The notes under the pieces: model-generated
Databases searched by the model: none
What the model saw: only the letters and a program-made list of their open reading frames with translations
What the model was told of the DNA's origin: nothing
Assembly (NCBI GenBank): GCA_963760735.1
Contig: CAVXEB010000001.1
Coordinates: 186,001-250,000 of the forward strand
DNA length: 64,000 nt
Direction: 5' to 3'
Origin: CF-46 sp963760735
GTDB taxonomy: Bacteria; Chloroflexota; Limnocylindria; Limnocylindrales; CSP1-4
In this document: piece by piece, positions 60,910-64,000 of the stretch
Numbering within the stretch: position 1 is the stretch's first letter
Layout of the letters: every line of letters begins with the position of its first letter
Program-made: the position numbers and the translations under genes

Positions 60910-62277
60910 TCACTTCTCGCCTGCCCAGGCGTCCTTCACACCGGTGTTGAACGTCCCCAGGAGTCCGGCAACGTCCTTGCCCTGGATGACGTCCTGGAGC
61001 ATCGCCCCCATGTCCGGAGCGCCGGCCGGCAGCGTGTCGGAGCCGTCGTAGACGACCGCCGACGCGCCCGCGACCTGGGCCGCTTCCTTCTTCGCCAGCT
61101 CGTTCGGGTAGGCGTCGGCCCCGACTGCCTTGACCGGCGAGATGATCGCGCCCGTCTTGGCCCACGTCGTCCCGGAGTCGACGGTGGTCATGTACTGGAT
61201 GAACTCCTTGACGCCGGGGTTGGTCGTCAATGCCGCGATCTCGTCGCCGCCGATCTCTGCCGCGGTGTCACCGGAGCCGCCGAAGGTCGGGAAATCGAAC
61301 CAGTCGATGGTCTCGCCGATCTTCAGCGCCTTGTTCGTCTGGCCCGTGGCGATGCCGCCGACGAAGCCGCCTTCGTAGTACAGGTCCGACACGGGCTTCT
61401 CGCCGAAGGCCTGCGCGATCCCGTCGGTGAACGCGACGCCCAGGGCGCCCGTGATGCCGCCGGGGACGTTGGCGTTCGTGAGGACTTCCTTCATCGTGTC
61501 GAGCGCCTTCGTGACGGTCGCGTCGGTCCAGTCGCCATCCGGGCTGAACAGCTTCTTGTAGGCGTCAGCGCCGTTCTGGCGGAGGTAGACCTCCTCGAAC
61601 CAGTCGGTCAGGGTCCACGAGTCCTTCGCGCCGAGCGCGAGCGGCGTGGCCGATCCCTTGCCCTGGAGCGTCGTGATCAGGGCCTTGAGGTCGTCCCAGC
61701 TCTTCGGCACGGTTGCGCCGGCGGCCGTCAGCTTGTCCGGCCGGAACCAGAACGTGCTCTTGCTGTTGAACTTGACCATGAGCCCGTAGAGCTCACCGTC
61801 GACCTTGCCCGGATCGAGGATGCCGGGCGGGTAGTTCGCCTCGAGGCTCGCGGGATCGATGCCCAGGTCGCTGATCTTCTTGATGCCACCGGAGCGGGCG
61901 AACTGCCGGAGGAACCCGAGTCCCGGCATGATCGCGACGTCCGGCGGGCTGCCGCTCGTGATCTTGCTCTGGAGGACCGTCGCGTAGTCGGTCCGCTGAG
62001 CCTGATACGTGGCGGTGATCCCGGTCTTCGCCTTGAAGTCGTCCAGAACCTTCTGGAACGCCTCCTGCTCGCTGCCGCCCCACAGCGATGTCACGGTGAT
62101 CTCCCCGGCTGCGGCGGCAGAGCCGCCGGGCGCCGTGGAGCCACCGGGCTCCGTGGAGCCGCCCGGTGCGGTGCTCGATCCGCCTCCGGACGGCGACGGC
62201 GTCGCGCTGCTGCCGCACGCCGATACGATCATGACGGCCGCGATCGGCAACGCCATGAACCGCGGGAACTTGGCCAT
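60910..62277 (-). CDS. Carbohydrate ABC transporter substrate-binding lipoprotein
   Basis: This 455-residue exported lipoprotein is a CUT1-type sugar-binding protein (SBP family 1). A signal peptide with lipobox (MIVSAC) ends near residue 21, followed by a Ser/Gly/Thr/Pro-rich linker of about 40 residues containing GGSTEPGGSTAPGGS repeats. The mature domain shows ITVTSLWGGSEQEAFQKVL, the family start, and GSPPDVAIMPGLGFLRQFA. ATG 62277 has GGAGGAGTAGGCCG before it and begins the signal peptide; a longer frame upstream has no support. Promoter and LacI-type operator lie about 250-290 bp upstream, so it is probably induced by sugar. Confidence 0.93.
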   Translation of the reverse strand: MAKFPRFMALPIAAVMIVSACGSSATPSPSGGGSSTAPGGSTEPGGSTAPGGSAAAAGEITVTSLWGGSEQEAFQKVLDDFKAKTGITATYQAQRTDYATVLQSKITSGSPPDVAIMPGLGFLRQFARSGGIKKISDLGIDPASLEANYPPGILDPGKVDGELYGLMVKFNSKSTFWFRPDKLTAAGATVPKSWDDLKALITTLQGKGSATPLALGAKDSWTLTDWFEEVYLRQNGADAYKKLFSPDGDWTDATVTKALDTMKEVLTNANVPGGITGALGVAFTDGIAQAFGEKPVSDLYYEGGFVGGIATGQTNKALKIGETIDWFDFPTFGGSGDTAAEIGGDEIAALTTNPGVKEFIQYMTTVDSGTTWAKTGAIISPVKAVGADAYPNELAKKEAAQVAGASAVVYDGSDTLPAGAPDMGAMLQDVIQGKDVAGLLGTFNTGVKDAWAGEK

Positions 62278-62527
62278 CGGCCTACTCCTCCTCGTGCCGA
62301 TGAGCCGATCCGTCTCCCCGGAGCCCCCCAAGGCTTCCGGATGGGTCGACTCGTCGACGGTTACACCCGACTCGGGTGCCTGGCCCGGCTCAAGCCGGGT
62401 GAATGGTCGACGCCGACCGACCGAGCGCTGGCGCGACGTCGGCGAACGGTTCGCTGGGCCGTTCCACCGAGGAGCGTCAGTGAGTGGCCGGACGGGTCGC
62501 CGGGTGAGATCGTTGCATTGGGAGGCG

Positions 62528-62567
62528 AGACTAATCGTGGCCTCTCGACGATGTCAACGTTACATCG
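62528..62567 (-). promoter_or_regulatory. Promoter of the sugar importer overlapped by a LacI-type operator
   Basis: On the minus strand TTGACA (62557-62552) is followed after 17-18 bp by TTAGTC/TAGTCT (62534-62528). The -35 box is buried in the near-palindrome CGATGTCAACGTTACATCG (62549-62567), which fits the TGTnAACGTTnCA pattern of LacI-family operators. Repression lifted by a sugar ligand is expected. No LacI gene is in the window. The rest of the 339-bp gap (62278-62616) holds two small hairpins in the leader near 62365-62400 and no gene. Confidence 0.75.
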
Positions 62568-62616
62568 GCATCGCGAACAGGCCCCGAATCGGGCCGTCCC
62601 CGGGCGGCCGCGCCGC

Positions 62617-64000
62617 TCATCCTCGCCGGACGATCCGGATCGTCCGGATCTCCCACGGCCGGAGCGGAATGCGCGCGGTCCCATCGCCCTCGACGGCGAT
62701 CTCGGCCCCGTCGCGGCCGAGCAGGTCCACGTCCCGGGCGGACGCGATCCCGCCCGGGAGGCGGATGGTCGCGATCGTGGCATCTGGCGACTCCGCGACG
62801 AGGCGGAGCTCCAGCTCCGTCCCGCGTCGTCGCAGCGCCGACAGGACGATCCCGCCGCCGTCGACGGTGAGCCCGGGCGTCGCCGCCGGCGTCGCGTCGG
62901 CCGGCCCCCGTCCCGGCGCCGTCACGGCCGGCAGGCGGAACCGGTCGGCCGCCCGAAGGGCATCGACCGCGACCCATGAGCCGGCATGCGGCATGACCGC
63001 GAAGCCGAAGCGCCACGGCCCGACGAGCTGGGCATCGGGGACCGGCACCTCGGGACCGGCGGGATCCTCTCGGTACGGGTTCTCGTTCCGGCTGATCAAT
63101 CCGGTCGAGCGGAGGACCGTCAGGGCAAGCTCGCGTCCGTCGACGAGCTCGTACTCCGTCACGTGCTCGAGGAGGACGGTGACGCCGGCGGCGTGGACGA
63201 AGCCGGCCGCCGGGAACGTCGGCGTCGGGACCTCGCCGTGGCCGGCCTCCGCGGTCAGCCCCCGGTCGACGACCGCGAACTGCCCCTCGGCCGACGAGTG
63301 GTCGGTCGCGGTCGGGAGCGGGAGATGCGAGCGGACCCGGTGATCCCTTGACGGATTCGTGAAGGCGACCTCGACGCGGACGAACGGCTCCCCGGCGCGA
63401 AGCTCGAGGCGAGTCGTGATCTCGACCGGAGCGGTCACGTCGGATCTGGCGGCGCCGTCCGGCGTCAGCCCGACCGGCCAGTCGTAGCGGGACACGATGT
63501 CCAGCCTGCCCCGGATCGGGCCCCGCTCGATCGGCTGGACGACGACGACCGATGCCGACTCGACGAGCCGGTCGTCGGCGGGGGGTCCGTAGTTGTAGGT
63601 GTCGCCGAAGTCGCCGCCGTCGACGATCCGTCCGACACCGTCGAGGCGCGATCCGCCCCCGACGACCGCGTACGTGCCGTCGTCCGCGACGTCGATGCGG
63701 ACGAGCCCGTTGTCGAGCGATCGCTCGTCGACCGCGACGACCTCACCGGCGTCGCGTTCGGCCGCGTCGCCTGCCGCGTCGCCGGTCGAATGCCCGGCCG
63801 GCACGGCCTCGACCGCCCGGACGACCGTGGCGCCAAGTGGCGGGAGCGGCACCGCCGCCGCCAACCGCCGCCGATCGCCCCGGACGACCGCGACGTCCCA
63901 GGCCTCGTCCGGGTCCTCGGCCGTCGCCGCCGCGACGCTGTCGAGGAGGGCATCGACGTCGAAGTCGGGCGCCGATGTCGGATCGTCCATCAGGAGGATC
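62617..64000 (-). CDS. Alpha-mannosidase (GH38) C-terminal part, 5' partial
   Basis: This is the C-terminal part of what appears to be a glycoside hydrolase family 38 alpha-mannosidase; the frame is open at the window edge, so the catalytic N-terminal half lies outside. At least 460 residues are visible. Blocks that fit the GH38 C-terminal beta domains are ERSLDNGLVRIDVADDGTYA, IVDGGDFGDTYNYGPP, RLELRAGEPFVRVEVAFTN and the late HVTEYELVDGRELALTVLRS. The gene runs in the same direction as the sugar importer and ends 339 bp before it, so the enzyme and importer probably serve one mannoside pathway. Identification rests on these C-terminal blocks only. Confidence 0.8.
   Translation of the reverse strand, partial: ILLMDDPTSAPDFDVDALLDSVAAATAEDPDEAWDVAVVRGDRRRLAAAVPLPPLGATVVRAVEAVPAGHSTGDAAGDAAERDAGEVVAVDERSLDNGLVRIDVADDGTYAVVGGGSRLDGVGRIVDGGDFGDTYNYGPPADDRLVESASVVVVQPIERGPIRGRLDIVSRYDWPVGLTPDGAARSDVTAPVEITTRLELRAGEPFVRVEVAFTNPSRDHRVRSHLPLPTATDHSSAEGQFAVVDRGLTAEAGHGEVPTPTFPAAGFVHAAGVTVLLEHVTEYELVDGRELALTVLRSTGLISRNENPYREDPAGPEVPVPDAQLVGPWRFGFAVMPHAGSWVAVDALRAADRFRLPAVTAPGRGPADATPAATPGLTVDGGGIVLSALRRRGTELELRLVAESPDATIATIRLPGGIASARDVDLLGRDGAEIAVEGDGTARIPLRPWEIRTIRIVRRG

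Overview
This 64 kb window is chromosomal DNA of very high G+C content (close to 70% by eye). Genes are tightly packed, many overlap by 4 nt (ATGA or GTGA), and GTG starts are common. The mix of genes points to an uncultured aerobic Chloroflexota of the Limnocylindria type: a form I aerobic CO dehydrogenase, cyclase-ATPase giant regulators, Mrp and CinA, a T-box before valS, and a tig-clpP-clpX string. This placement is inference; a high-GC actinobacterium is the main alternative. I see no rRNA, CRISPR array, insertion sequence or prophage.

Layout, left to right. (1) 1-4.3 kb: the end of a CO dehydrogenase locus (coxL, an XdhC/CoxI-YHS protein, coxG) and an MBL hydrolase. Both coxI-like and coxG carry a single-base frameshift. 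(2) 4.6-13 kb, minus strand: a secreted protein of unknown role, two double-GNAT acetyltransferases, rsgA, and an ABC-2 exporter operon with two small unknown proteins. The exporter operon sits behind a promoter, a 28-codon leader peptide and an intrinsic terminator that together look like a ribosome-controlled attenuator. Two further GNAT paralogs follow. (3) 13-20.3 kb, plus strand: a VirB11/CpaF-like ATPase, a class III cyclase fused to an ATPase and repeat region, and a MoxR ATPase with its VWA partner. (4) 20.3-23 kb: a frameshifted DUF2269-like membrane protein, a class II aldolase and a GNAT.

(5) 23-30.4 kb, plus strand: an amino acid/amine permease behind three copies of a 19-bp dyad and a strong promoter, a choline-kinase-like enzyme, a metallophosphoesterase, a dimethylglycine/sarcosine dehydrogenase-like fusion and an inositol-monophosphatase-family enzyme. 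(6) 30.4-38 kb, minus strand: a polyamine operon potA-potD-potB-potC with a class III aminotransferase, an unknown protein, a class II aldolase/adducin enzyme and a DedA protein. Regions 5 and 6 together suggest import and breakdown of small amines (polyamines, methylated glycines). (7) 38-47 kb: mrp, a second cyclase-ATPase, an RNase Z-like hydrolase divergent from a CRP-family regulator, cinA, an unknown protein, and a holin-like membrane protein with its partner. (8) 47.4-49.8 kb: tRNA-Leu(TAG) and a FIST sensor coupled to a class III cyclase.

(9) 49.9-53.5 kb: tig, clpP and clpX. (10) 53.5-58.2 kb: an XRE regulator beside a long inverted repeat, a methyltransferase, and valS behind a T-box leader. 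(11) 58-64 kb, minus strand: a sugar ABC importer (binding protein and two permeases, no ATPase), an endonuclease/phosphatase-family protein, and the C-terminal part of a GH38 alpha-mannosidase. A LacI-type operator overlaps the importer's -35 box.

Three class III cyclase genes and a CRP-family factor in one window imply heavy use of cyclic nucleotide signalling. Many monocistronic genes have a TANNNT -10 box only 6-10 nt before the start codon, which suggests leaderless transcripts.
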